From Pseudomonadota bacterium (GTDB lineage: Bacteria > Desulfobacterota > Desulfobacteria > Desulfobacterales > Desulfolunaceae), in NCBI GenBank assembly GCA_018818835.1, contig JAHIRD010000136.1:62001-126000 (forward strand): 64,000 bases of DNA, given 5' to 3'. Made by a program: the position numbers and the translations under genes. Under the pieces are notes generated by a model. That model had not been told where the DNA came from and ran no database searches. It worked only from the letters and a program-made list of their open reading frames with translations. Below, one piece after another: positions 1-8,561 of the stretch (position 1 is the stretch's first letter; each line of letters starts with the position of its first letter).

Positions 1-393
1 TTTGCCTTCGGGTGATTTTTTCCACATGGGGAGACCCCATTCTTCGAAAAGATGTACGGAATCATCAACGTGACGGCCCAAGTCATAGATAAGGTCTTCA
101 CGAACGATACCCATAAGGTCATTTCGAACCATACGGACGTAATCTTCGATGGCGTTTTCACCAACATAGGTGTTAATCGCTGAAAGGCCCTGAGCTACGG
201 CGCCGGATCGTTCCATGGCTGCTTTGTCGCAGAGGAGGATCTTGGTGTCATCGCTTGCCCATTTTTTTACTTCAAATGCGGTACCGCATGCTGCCATACC
301 ACCACCAACGATAAGAATATCAACTTCTTTTTCAATAACTTCAGGATCTCTAACTGCTTTAAGCTCTCCCAAAGGTTTATTCGGTAATGCCAT
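1..393 (-). CDS. aprA: Adenylylsulfate (APS) reductase alpha subunit, N-terminal part (gene runs off the window)
   Basis: AprA carries the FAD of APS reductase and reduces APS to sulfite and AMP in the cytoplasm during dissimilatory sulfate reduction. Only the first 131 codons are present. The N-terminus shows the dinucleotide-binding motif VDILIVGGGMAACG, typical of the fumarate-reductase-like flavoprotein fold, followed by the family-like GLSAINTYVGEN region. The ATG at 393 follows a strong AAGGAGG at 401-407. It lies 61 bases downstream of aprB on the same strand, the usual aprBA order. The rest of the protein lies left of position 1. Confidence 0.96.
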   Translation of the reverse strand, partial: MALPNKPLGELKAVRDPEVIEKEVDILIVGGGMAACGTAFEVKKWASDDTKILLCDKAAMERSGAVAQGLSAINTYVGENAIEDYVRMVRNDLMGIVREDLIYDLGRHVDDSVHLFEEWGLPMWKKSPEGK

Positions 394-454
394 ATTACTT
401 CCTCCTTAATAGTGTCATAGTCGTAATTTGACGATAGATTGTTCAACTCACATT

Positions 455-892
455 CTAAGCAAGCTGAGTAGGCCCAGACAGAGTCTTGCCATCAGCTTCT
501 TCGGTTGAAAGAAGGCCGCTATCCAGGTCTTTACCTTTAAGACTTCCGTATTCGTTCGAAGCACCTTCCGGTGTGGTTCGAATGGGGAACTTAAAGCGTT
601 TTACAACGCCGTTACGGAATTTGCAGGTCCACATTACATCTTCGGTACCCATCATTGGTACGATGCTGCTTCCCAGCGGTACAAAGTCAGAGTATCCACG
701 AACTTCAATGGCCTGAGACGGACAGATTTTTACGCATGAAAAACATTCCCAACAAGCATCCGGCTCTTGGTTGTAGGCTTTCATTTCGTTAGGATCAAGC
801 ACCATCAAGTCATTCGGACAAATGTACATACATGCAGTTTTGTCCCCGCCTTTACAGCCGTCACATTTTTCTGCAATTACATAGCTTGGCAT
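455..892 (-). CDS. aprB: APS reductase beta subunit (ferredoxin-like, two [4Fe-4S])
   Basis: AprB transfers electrons through two [4Fe-4S] clusters to the FAD of AprA. The 145-residue length is normal for the family. Cysteines C10, C13, C21, C25 (with the long CxxC-x7-C spacing typical of AprB) and C47, C50, C53, C57 supply the ligands of the two clusters. The remaining C-terminal tail, from about residue 80, is the extension that wraps AprA in known structures. The start ATG at 892 follows GGGAGG. The gene is first in the aprBA operon. The usual electron donor genes qmoABC are not in view and could lie beyond the left edge. Confidence 0.96.
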   Translation of the reverse strand: MPSYVIAEKCDGCKGGDKTACMYICPNDLMVLDPNEMKAYNQEPDACWECFSCVKICPSQAIEVRGYSDFVPLGSSIVPMMGTEDVMWTCKFRNGVVKRFKFPIRTTPEGASNEYGSLKGKDLDSGLLSTEEADGKTLSGPTQLA

Positions 893-1537
893 TAATATAC
901 CTCCCTAATTCGGCATTGATCTTAAACACCGGATCAACACCTGCGTTAACTGTTTGGCGATACAGGCCCAACAGCCGTATCACCCCTCACATCAATCGCC
1001 GGAAGATTGTTCACTTCCTGGCTGTTTCCAAAAACTAAACTGTTTTCTTATTATCCTGGGGGAAGCCGCTGATCAGCCGACACCCCAATTTTCAAAATTA
1101 TAATGCATTGATTATTTTGACAAAGATGGCCTTATAAACACCTCTACCATACAATAATCAAAGGGCAAAGTTATCACCGGGCATTATCGATGTCAAGAAT
1201 TTTCGGCCCCCTGTATCCATTAAAACGGACCATGGATTATTCATTGAAAATGCATCCCCATATCTTGGAAAAATCGAACCCATTACCACCATATATGCCC
1301 AAAATCCCCATTTTTTTTCTTACCCCTTTTCTGCCAAATAAAAAACATGCTCAACACCTCGGCCCCGGTTCATTTGAATTTTAATTTATGAGCGTGTTTC
1401 ACTTTTCCATGTTAAAAAAACATTGACATACAACCCAGACATGGTAGCTGTTGGCCATTCAACGGCTTTTTCGGCCGGGCATTTCCCCGAACGGGAAAGG
1501 GCCTTCCGGGAAAATCATAACCCTATGGGAGAATACC
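893..1537. other. Intergenic region between divergent aprBA and the YkgJ-type gene
   Basis: This 645-base stretch holds no convincing gene. It must contain the aprB promoter on the minus strand (candidate at 1097-1123) and the promoter of the 1538 gene on the plus strand. A TTGACA occurs at 1423-1428 on the plus strand, but the -10 region that would go with it is poor. The short reading frames here have no RBS and no protein-like composition. Confidence 0.6.
1097..1123 (-). promoter_or_regulatory. Candidate sigma70 promoter for aprBA
   Basis: On the minus strand a TTGTCA (1118-1123) and a perfect TATAAT (1097-1102) are separated by 15 bases, about 200 bases upstream of the aprB start. The boxes are good but the spacer is two bases shorter than ideal, so this is only a candidate. 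Confidence 0.4.
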
Positions 1538-2275
1538 ATGAGTGTCGAACCTGAATTAATAAGCATTGACGATTCGTTTATGTTTTCATGCAACTCCGGT
1601 CTGGACTGCTTTAATATGTGCTGCAAAGATGTCAACCAGTTCCTATACCCTTATGATATCATCCGGCTGAAAACAAACCTGAACCTTGGCTCCGAAGAAT
1701 TTCTGGACACCTATACCATCATTTATGCCGGGGGCACAACAGGACTTCCCGTTGTATCGTTTAAAACCCATCCGGCCAATGGTCACACCTGCCCCTTTGT
1801 GGGCGAAAATGGGTGCCGTGTTTACCCGGACCGCCCGTCCTCATGCCGAATTTTCCCCCTTGCACGGGCCATATCACGGTCTCGTGAAACCGGTGAAATA
1901 AAAGAGCATTTTGCCCTGATCAAGGACCCCATCTGCAAGGGTTTTCAAGAAAATTCCACCATGACGGTTCGACAGTTTAGCTCTGATCAGGACCTTGCGG
2001 TTTACAATGAAAATAATGACACGATGATTGAACTGATCAGTCTCAAACAACAGATCATGCCCGGCCCCCTGGATCCCGCATCCAAGGAGAAATTCGTCCT
2101 GGCATGTTACAATATTGACCGTTTCAGGTCAGCCATCTTCAATGATCAGCTTATTGAAAAACATCAGATCAACCCTGAGCTGTATGAGCGCATCAAGACA
2201 GACGATGTTGCCCTGCTGGGCCTTGGTTTTTCATGGATTAAATCAGAGCTGTTCGGCGGAAAACCTTCTTTTTAA
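1538..2275 (+). CDS. YkgJ-family cysteine-cluster (CxxxCC) protein
   Basis: This is a 245-residue protein of the zinc/iron-chelating YkgJ family. An N-terminal cluster C18-x5-C24-x3-C28-C29 is followed by C85, C93 and C103 in the characteristic CPFV...GCRVYPDRPSSCR arrangement, so a metal or Fe-S centre is likely; the biological role is unknown. The ATG at 1538 has GGGAG seven bases upstream; a longer reading from a TTG at 1451 has no support. The SDR gene follows 18 bases after the stop, suggesting co-transcription. A paralogue with the same architecture lies at 24311-25123. Confidence 0.8.
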   Translation: MSVEPELISIDDSFMFSCNSGLDCFNMCCKDVNQFLYPYDIIRLKTNLNLGSEEFLDTYTIIYAGGTTGLPVVSFKTHPANGHTCPFVGENGCRVYPDRPSSCRIFPLARAISRSRETGEIKEHFALIKDPICKGFQENSTMTVRQFSSDQDLAVYNENNDTMIELISLKQQIMPGPLDPASKEKFVLACYNIDRFRSAIFNDQLIEKHQINPELYERIKTDDVALLGLGFSWIKSELFGGKPSF

Positions 2276-2293
2276 TTTTCCTGGGGTGACCAC

Positions 2294-3106
2294 ATGGGAC
2301 AAGAAAAAGTAGCTCTGGTTCTGGGTGCTGTTAAAGGAATTGGCAAGGCCATCGGGCTTGCCCTTGCCCAAAGGGGGATCCGCACAGCCTTGACCTGGTA
2401 TGACTGGGAAGACAGTCTCGATTCCATGATCCATGATTTCTCCCAAACAGGCACAGACCATGAAATCATAAAGATCAATCTTCTTGAAACGGAAACCATC
2501 CAGAGCATGGTCGAACAGGTGATCAGACGGTTTGGCAGACTGGATATCCTGGTCAATAACATTGAGCGTGGCGGCATGCCCATTGTCCACGGGTCATACA
2601 CCCGGAATCAATGGGACCTTGAAATGGGCACAAGCCTTCGGGCCAAGCAATGGGTTTTTGAAGCTGCATACCCTTACCTGAAGCAATCACCGGATGGACT
2701 TGTCATCAATTTCTCATCCATATCCGGGATGGTGGGACGCTCCGGCCCTGTCAGCTATCTTTTTAATGAAGGCTATTCCGCACTCAACCGGGGCATCTCC
2801 CTTTTGACCGAAACCTGGGCACGACTGGGCGCTCCCCAGATCCGGGTCAATGAAATCATGCTGGGCATCATGGACACACGCCACGGCCACGGGACACGGG
2901 GGTGGGGCCTTTTACCCGAATCTGTCAGGCATGAAATCATAGAGCACACGCTCCTGGGACGAACCGGAAATAGTGATGATGTGGTAAAAACCTGCCTGTT
3001 TCTGATTGAGGATGCCCCGTTCATGACCGGCAGCGTTATTCGCCTGGATGGGGGTTATGTTCTTGGAGGAGATCGTATTTACCCCATGCCCCCCGGTGTG
3101 GAATAA
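2294..3106 (+). CDS. Short-chain dehydrogenase/reductase (FabG-like) with catalytic lysine replaced
   Basis: This 270-residue Rossmann-fold protein resembles 3-oxoacyl-ACP reductase/SDR enzymes. It has the nucleotide-binding glycine motif GAVKGIG (residues 11-17), a structural NNI at 88-90 in place of NNAG, and the catalytic serine S142 and tyrosine Y155 at the right spacing. The YxxxK lysine, however, is glutamate (YLFNE, E159), read directly from the codons TAT CTT TTT AAT GAA at 2756-2770. The C-terminal TGSVIRLDGG stretch is typical of classical SDRs. With the lysine absent, NAD(P)H-dependent catalysis is doubtful, and the protein may bind ligand or nucleotide without normal turnover. It probably shares a transcript with the upstream YkgJ-type gene. 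Confidence 0.85.
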   Translation: MGQEKVALVLGAVKGIGKAIGLALAQRGIRTALTWYDWEDSLDSMIHDFSQTGTDHEIIKINLLETETIQSMVEQVIRRFGRLDILVNNIERGGMPIVHGSYTRNQWDLEMGTSLRAKQWVFEAAYPYLKQSPDGLVINFSSISGMVGRSGPVSYLFNEGYSALNRGISLLTETWARLGAPQIRVNEIMLGIMDTRHGHGTRGWGLLPESVRHEIIEHTLLGRTGNSDDVVKTCLFLIEDAPFMTGSVIRLDGGYVLGGDRIYPMPPGVE

Positions 3107-3210
3107 CGTCAAAAACTCTTGAAAATTAGTTGATTATTTGACATTGTAATATCATCAATTTCAGGATCACTCTTTTTAAATGACTCAGGCGAAACGCTCA
3201 AGTAAAGGCT

Positions 3211-3840
3211 ATGGGAATCCCCTTAACCATTAAACCACAAACACTGATTGGATGTCCTAATTGCGACCTTCTGGTACAGAGGCCATCATCCAAAAAAAGA
3301 CATGATGCCTGTTGTCCGCGTTGTGGGTCCCTTCTTGTCAGATCCAGTTTGGACAGCATCAACAGAACACTTGCATTGAGCATTTCAGGGCTTATTCTCT
3401 TTATCCCTGCCTGCTTTCTTCCCTTGCTGGAACTCAACATTTATGGCCACACCGGCAGCTGCACCATGATCAAGGGCGTGTTACAGATGATGAAAAGCGG
3501 TTATTGGTGGATGTCATGCCTTGTCCTTTTCTGCAGCATTCTTGTTCCCTTTTTCATCCAGATGCTGCTCTTCGGCCTGAGCCTGGCCTTGAAACTGGGG
3601 GCCTGGCCCTCTCTTCTGGTCCGGCCGCTAAAATTGTATCAATCTCTGACCGAGTGGGCCATGCTGGATGTTTACATGCTCGGGATTCTCATAGCGCTGA
3701 TCAAGATGGAGGATTACGGAGATATTTTTCCTGGCCCGGGCTTATACTGTTTTATAGGGCTCCTCGTATTGGCAACCCTGTCCATACTTTCCTTTGACGC
3801 AGGCCTGGCCTGGTCACTCATTGAGAGACGAACGCCATGA
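3211..3840 (+). CDS. PqiA-type membrane protein, first half-domain
   Basis: This 209-residue inner-membrane protein matches one half of PqiA/LetA. It opens with a zinc-ribbon-like CPNC (C15, C18) and CPRC (C35, C38), followed by about four transmembrane helices. In E. coli PqiA and YebS (LetA) two such modules are fused in one chain of about 420 residues. Here they are two genes overlapping by four bases (ATGA at 3837-3840). Together with the MCE protein downstream it should form a lipid-trafficking complex between inner and outer membranes. The assigned ATG has a close-set AAAGG, so the exact start is less certain. Confidence 0.85.
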   Translation: MGIPLTIKPQTLIGCPNCDLLVQRPSSKKRHDACCPRCGSLLVRSSLDSINRTLALSISGLILFIPACFLPLLELNIYGHTGSCTMIKGVLQMMKSGYWWMSCLVLFCSILVPFFIQMLLFGLSLALKLGAWPSLLVRPLKLYQSLTEWAMLDVYMLGILIALIKMEDYGDIFPGPGLYCFIGLLVLATLSILSFDAGLAWSLIERRTP

Positions 3841-4451
3841 ACCGGGAACAGACACTGAGAAATAGCGGATTGATTCTTTGCCTGACCTGCCACAAATTGA
3901 TCCGGGCAGGTAAAAAACATCCCCGGTGCCCACGGTGCGGCTCCCTGGTCCATTCCCGGACACCCGGAAGTCTTTCCACAACATGGGCCCTTGTTATCAC
4001 AGGATTCTGGCTTCTCATTCCCGCCAATATCCTGCCCATCACCCAGGTGGTCTACCTGGGTGACGGACAGCCCGACACCATTATCTCAGGCATTATATCC
4101 CTGATCAATGACGGCATGCTCCCCATTGCCATTCTGGTGTTTCTGGCCAGCATCGTGGTGCCCATTCTGAAACTTCTGGGCATCAGTTTTCTTCTGCTTT
4201 GTGTTCAATTCAAATGGACATTCAGCGCATATCACTGTACCTTGTTGTACCGTTTCATCAGCCTGATCGGGCGCTGGTCCATGCTGGACCTGTTCATGAT
4301 TTCGATTCTCACGGCCCTGGTTGATATGGGGGCCGTGTCATCTGTAACTCCGGGACCCGGTGCAACGGCCTTTGCAACCGTTGTTGTGATCACCCTTTTC
4401 GCATCAAAGAGATTTGACCCCCGATTGATCTGGGATCTAAAGGAGACCTGA
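3837..4451 (+). CDS. PqiA-type membrane protein, second half-domain
   Basis: This is the partner half-PqiA, 204 residues, translationally coupled to the previous gene by an ATGA overlap. Its zinc-ribbon cysteines are C15, C18, C31 and C34, followed by about four hydrophobic helices and the conserved SLIGRWSMLDLFMISIL segment typical of PqiA modules. The two halves presumably pair in the inner membrane and dock the MCE protein whose gene begins two bases after this stop. No separate regulatory signal is visible between them. Confidence 0.87.
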   Translation: MNREQTLRNSGLILCLTCHKLIRAGKKHPRCPRCGSLVHSRTPGSLSTTWALVITGFWLLIPANILPITQVVYLGDGQPDTIISGIISLINDGMLPIAILVFLASIVVPILKLLGISFLLLCVQFKWTFSAYHCTLLYRFISLIGRWSMLDLFMISILTALVDMGAVSSVTPGPGATAFATVVVITLFASKRFDPRLIWDLKET

Positions 4452-4453
4452 CC

Positions 4454-6784
4454 ATGGAACCCGGCCGACATTCAGACAACCCATACATAAGCGAAGCCAT
4501 CGAAAGCAGGCCCCGGAGACTTTCCTTTGTCTGGCTGCTTCCCATCATCGCCATGATTATCGGCGGCTGGCTGATCTACAACAATTTTATCGAAAAAGAT
4601 GTCATCATCAGCCTGCATATGGAATCCGGCGCAGGATTGATTGCGGGAAAAACCCAGGTCAAGCACAAAGGCGTGATCATCGGGGTCATCAAAAAATTCC
4701 GTCTGGATGATGACTTGAAAAGTGTCGTCGCCAAGGTTTCCATCAGCCGTAACGCCGTGTCAGCTTTGCGAGACGGCACCCTGTTCTGGCTGGTTGAACC
4801 CAGAATTTCCATCGAGGGTGTCACAGGTCTCGAAACCCTTGTCTCCGGGACTTACATTGAAATAAGACCCGGCCATGGCAAACCCAAATTTGAATTCCAA
4901 GTCCTGTCAAACCCTCCGCCACTTCCCGAGTCAGAACCCGGTCTTCATCTGGTTCTGAAAACAAGCGATTTGGGTTCCATTCGTCCAGGCTCTCCCGTTC
5001 TCTACCGCAAAGTGGTGGTGGGAAGCATCCAAAGCTATGATTTCAATAAAGATAACACCGGTGTTGACGTTAAAATCCACATCAAAAGCCAATACGCCTC
5101 CCTGGTGACCCCCTGCTCCCGGTTTTGGAATTCCAGCGGAATTTCCCTGACAGGTGACCTGGGCGGCCTGACCCTTCACGCCGAATCCCTGGTCTCCATT
5201 ATTGCGGGAGGCATATCCTTTTATACCCCGTCCCAGGAAGATATCAAAAGCACAGGCCAATGCAAAAACGGAGATACATTTATACTTTATGAAGACTATC
5301 AAAGTGCCAATGCCGGCATTCCGGTCAACATCGCATTTGATTCTGCCAACGGCCTGACTCCCAATAAAACAAAAGTCTTTTATAAGGGCGTGGAAGTGGG
5401 CATATTAAAAAAAATTGACATCAACAAAAACCTGGATGGTGTTGTGGGTGAGTTCCTCTTCGTGCCCCATTCCCTTGCAGCATTGAATGAAACCACACGT
5501 TTCTGGACGGTTAAGCCCCGCCTTTCCTTTACGGAAATTTCCGGCCTGGACACGCTCTTATCCGGAATATATCTTGAAATGGATTTTGAGCTCAATGGCA
5601 ATGGCAAAAGGGATTTTAAAATTCTTAAAGAGCCTCCCCTTCTCTCGGGTAAAGACACCGGCATGATTATCACGCTGAAAAGTGACGCTCTGAATTCCAT
5701 CAATCGGGGAACCCCGATTTTCTACCGAAAACTCAAAGTGGGCTCGGTCCTCAGCTTCCGGCTTTCCAAGGACAGCAAAACCATAATGATCGATGCCATC
5801 ATTGAGAATCAGTATACACACCTGGTTCGATCCAACTCCAGGTTTTGGAACAGCAGCGGGCTTTCAATCAAGGGCGGGATCAGCGGAATTGCAATTCATG
5901 CCGAGTCACTTGAAACCATGCTCTCCGGCGGGATTTCTTTTGAAACGCCTGACAAAGGGGGAGTTCCTGTCAAAAACGGCCATGGATTTGCCTTGTTTGC
6001 CAATTATGAGATAGCCATTGAAAATGGTATTCCCATATCCATCCGTTTTGACAGAGGCCTTGGACTCAAAGAAGGGTCTCCCATTCGATTCAAAGATGTG
6101 GATGTGGGATTCATTAAACGCATCAGACCTGACAAAAATCTCGCCTCTGTCGAGGTGGACGCCCTACTTAACAGGGACTCGGGTAACCTTGCCCGACAAG
6201 ACTCCCGTTTCTGGATTGTCCGTCCCAAACTTGGCATTATGGAAACCAAGCACCTTGAAACCCTTGTGTCCGGAAATTACATTGCCCTGCTTCCCGGAAC
6301 CGGCGATCCTGCCTTTGAATTCATTGGATCGGATCAACCGCCTGTTGCGGAAGACCGCCCGGATGGCCTGGGTATTGTTCTATGGGCTCCCAGGCTTGGG
6401 TCCCTCAAAAAAGGGGTTCCTATCTATTACAAGGACGTACCCGTGGGAGAAATCGTCGATTTCAGCCTGTCCGATACGGCGAACAAGGTCATGATCCATG
6501 GCATCATCGCATCGCCCTATGCCCCCCTTGTCCGGACGAACAGCAAATTCTGGAATATCAGCGGCATGAATTTTGACTTTGGCCTTTTCAGGGGGGCGAA
6601 CTTTGAAATGGATAGCCTGGAATCCCTGATCGAAGGAGGCATTGCATTTGCCACTCCCAACCCGCCGGACACCGGGGCAGAAGCCACGGAAAATCAGACA
6701 TTCGAGCTTCACGACAAGATGGATAAATCCTGGCTGGACTGGGCACCTTCCATTTCAATAGACACCATACAGCCAAACCGATAA
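4454..6784 (+). CDS. PqiB/LetB-like MCE protein with six MCE domains
   Basis: This 776-residue protein has an N-terminal membrane anchor (about residues 24-43) and then six MCE domains, each opening with a pattern such as GSPVLYRKVVVGSI. They alternate between two types. Type A ends in FWxVxPRxS...LxTLxSGxYI, and type B ends in SxFWNxSGxS...ESLxxxxxGGIxFxTP, giving three tandem A-B pairs. E. coli PqiB has three MCE domains and LetB seven, so this length is intermediate. MCE proteins form stacked hexameric rings that carry lipids across the periplasm. No PqiC-type lipoprotein follows; downstream is repeat DNA and a pseudogene. It is last in the three-gene operon. Confidence 0.9.
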   Translation: MEPGRHSDNPYISEAIESRPRRLSFVWLLPIIAMIIGGWLIYNNFIEKDVIISLHMESGAGLIAGKTQVKHKGVIIGVIKKFRLDDDLKSVVAKVSISRNAVSALRDGTLFWLVEPRISIEGVTGLETLVSGTYIEIRPGHGKPKFEFQVLSNPPPLPESEPGLHLVLKTSDLGSIRPGSPVLYRKVVVGSIQSYDFNKDNTGVDVKIHIKSQYASLVTPCSRFWNSSGISLTGDLGGLTLHAESLVSIIAGGISFYTPSQEDIKSTGQCKNGDTFILYEDYQSANAGIPVNIAFDSANGLTPNKTKVFYKGVEVGILKKIDINKNLDGVVGEFLFVPHSLAALNETTRFWTVKPRLSFTEISGLDTLLSGIYLEMDFELNGNGKRDFKILKEPPLLSGKDTGMIITLKSDALNSINRGTPIFYRKLKVGSVLSFRLSKDSKTIMIDAIIENQYTHLVRSNSRFWNSSGLSIKGGISGIAIHAESLETMLSGGISFETPDKGGVPVKNGHGFALFANYEIAIENGIPISIRFDRGLGLKEGSPIRFKDVDVGFIKRIRPDKNLASVEVDALLNRDSGNLARQDSRFWIVRPKLGIMETKHLETLVSGNYIALLPGTGDPAFEFIGSDQPPVAEDRPDGLGIVLWAPRLGSLKKGVPIYYKDVPVGEIVDFSLSDTANKVMIHGIIASPYAPLVRTNSKFWNISGMNFDFGLFRGANFEMDSLESLIEGGIAFATPNPPDTGAEATENQTFELHDKMDKSWLDWAPSISIDTIQPNR

Positions 6785-7255
6785 TCCGGCGGTCATCCTT
6801 AAAGGCACAAACATCATGCCCCACACATCAGATGTCTATAAAATCAAAGGTAATTAACACGAAGAGCTTTAAAACCGGCGACCAGCTCCCCGCCTTCGCG
6901 GGGACAGGCTTTAAAAAGCTGAGTAAATGGATAGTGGGTTTGGTGTGTCCGCCCAGCAGATGCGTGTCTCAAACTGTGCGCTGGCCCCGTGGGAGGATGC
7001 TGTTAACATTATCTCACGGAGACACGGAGAAAAAACATGTTGCCTCTTACCTCTGTGATCTCCGTGCCTTTGTGAGAAACCTGTTTTTGATTGCGTCAAA
7101 ATAAGGCTAAATATAGATTATTCCAAATTGATTTAATAATTCCAGGGCAGCAGCAGGGGAAAAGGTTGCGCCCTTAAGTTTGTTTTCACAGGGCTTTATA
7201 AAAAAGCCTGATGAGTCCTTGAAATTTGAGCAGGTAAGGTCATTCTTGGAAAACG
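6785..7255. other. Gene-free gap with dispersed repeat fragments
   Basis: No credible gene is present. At 6868-6915 there is a fragment of the repeat family seen at 8071-8230 and 38259-38365 (ACAGGCTTTAAAAAGCTG). At 7012-7080 there is a divergent copy of the cacggag/ctccgtg inverted repeat seen at 19208 and 57141. The 90-codon frame at 6832-7104 reads through both repeats and is rejected as a gene. Confidence 0.65.
7012..7080. repeat. Dispersed inverted repeat, family A (divergent copy)
   Basis: Arms of the type CTCACGGAGACACGGAG and CTCCGTGCCTTTGTGAG face each other around a short AT-rich centre. The core is related to the fuller copies at 19208-19395 and 57141-57305. Confidence 0.6.
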
Positions 7256-8041
7256 ATGATTAAGGTGAATTGCGCAACCCTGCCAGCCAATCTTCTGGAA
7301 AGTGAGTTGTTCGGCCATGAAAAAGGGGCATTTACCGGCGCGGCAACAAAAAAGATCGGCCGGTTTGAAATCGCTAACCATTCAACGCTGTTTCTTGATG
7401 AAGTCGGCGAACTGCCCTTGGACATTCAGTCGAAACTGCTTCGAGTTCTGGATGACGGAGAATTTGAGCGTCTGGGTAATTCCAGTTCAATCACGGTGGA
7501 TGTACGAATAGTCACTGCAACAAACCGTGATCTCGAAAAAATGATCCGGGAATGAACGTTCAGGTCCGACCTTTATTACCGGTTGAACGTATATCCTGTC
7601 AGTGTCCCTCCCCTTCGCCAACGGACAGAAGATATACCGGATATGGTCTGGTCGTTCATCCGTGAATTCTGTAAAACCATGGGGCGCCATGTCACCCACA
7701 TCTCCAAAAAAAATATGAGCACACTGATGGCTTATCCCTGGCCAGGGAATATTCGGGAACTTAAAAATGTTGTGGAAAACGCCATGATTTCAAGCCAGGA
7801 AAGCACACTCCGTGTTTTACCGCCTGAACGATCGCTGGATCTGTGTCAGAATGATCTGAGTTTTGAAGGTGTCGAACGGGCCCACATCATAAATATCCTG
7901 GAAAAAACCGGCGGCCGGATCAAAGGTGCCGGCGGTGCTGCCGATGTCCTGCTTTTGAAACCCTCCACGCTCTACACGAAAATGAAAATGCTGGGTATCA
8001 CTATGGGAACCCGAACCGTGTCTCATGACCCACAACGCTGA
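7256..8041 (+). pseudogene. Sigma54-dependent activator remnant (5'-truncated, internal stop)
   Basis: The DNA encodes the AAA+ domain of an NtrC/FhlA-type enhancer-binding protein from just after Walker A ([19 protein letters not shown]) through the sigma54-contact loop GAFTGA, Walker B ([10 protein letters not shown]), the arginine-finger region, the WPGNIRELKN segment and a C-terminal Fis-type HTH (GGRIKGAGGAADVLLLKPST). The Walker A loop and any sensor domain are missing upstream. In the same frame a TGA at 7553-7555 interrupts the usual EGxFRxDLYYRLN motif. The downstream sequence continues correctly in frame, so a single GGA-to-TGA change explains the stop. The product cannot bind ATP normally, and the gene is judged dead. 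Confidence 0.88.
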
Positions 8042-8561
8042 TTTCTTGTCATTCTGACATACTAAGGGCAGGAAGAAATGGCCTCCGGCGGTTCTCCGAG
8101 GGCCAGCTTCCCCGCATAGGCAAGGAAAAGCTTTAAAAGCTGGGCCGGTCTTCGCCCAAGCTTCGCCTGACACGCCGGTCTTCGCCAAGGCTTCGCCCAG
8201 ACACGCAAAGGGGTTGGGTGGAGGGGCCTCAAAATGTGTCGAATTTAATTCGCGGCTTTACAACGAGAACTCCCGGTCTTGCAGAAGGCTACCATCCGCT
8301 TAAAAATTCCCGCCGTGGCAAGGGGACGAAATCCGCTGTCGTCTATGTTAATTATATAATTGAATAGGCACATTACAAGCCATCCAAGGCATTAGCACGA
8401 TTATGGTAATACCCTTAAAACAGATAATTGCATTTGCCGGTCAAGTCACCCGTGCCCCTTATTCAACAGGATAGGGTGGTGGGGAGATTTTGGACCTTGA
8501 GCATTGCGGGTTTTCCGACCGGTATTTTAACCTGTAAGATCGTATATATGAGGATGGTATC
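8042..8561. other. Gap between two pseudogenes, with a repeat
   Basis: No gene is recognised. The left half (8071-8230) is a dispersed repeat; the right half up to the RBS at 8550 shows nothing identifiable. Confidence 0.55.
8071..8230. repeat. Dispersed repeat, family C
   Basis: The segment containing CTCCGAGGGCCAGCTTCCC, GCTTTAAAAGCTGG and CGGTCTTCGCCAAGGCTTCG matches, in inverted orientation, the sequence at 38259-38365. Shorter pieces occur near 6868-6915 and 19452-19505. The CGGTCTTCGCC part is itself duplicated within this copy (about 8145 and 8183). Confidence 0.65.

Noticed and set aside
1451-1537. N-terminal extension of the YkgJ-type protein from a TTG
   Set aside because: No RBS; composition is not protein-like; the ATG at 1538 has a proper RBS.
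6832-7104. 90-codon open frame
   Set aside because: It crosses two dispersed repeat fragments and has no RBS or recognisable motif.
7553-7555. TGA as a selenocysteine codon in the sigma54 activator
   Set aside because: Selenoproteins occur in these bacteria, but the position normally holds glycine in the EGxFRxDLYYRLN motif, no selenoprotein family fits, and the gene lacks Walker A anyway.
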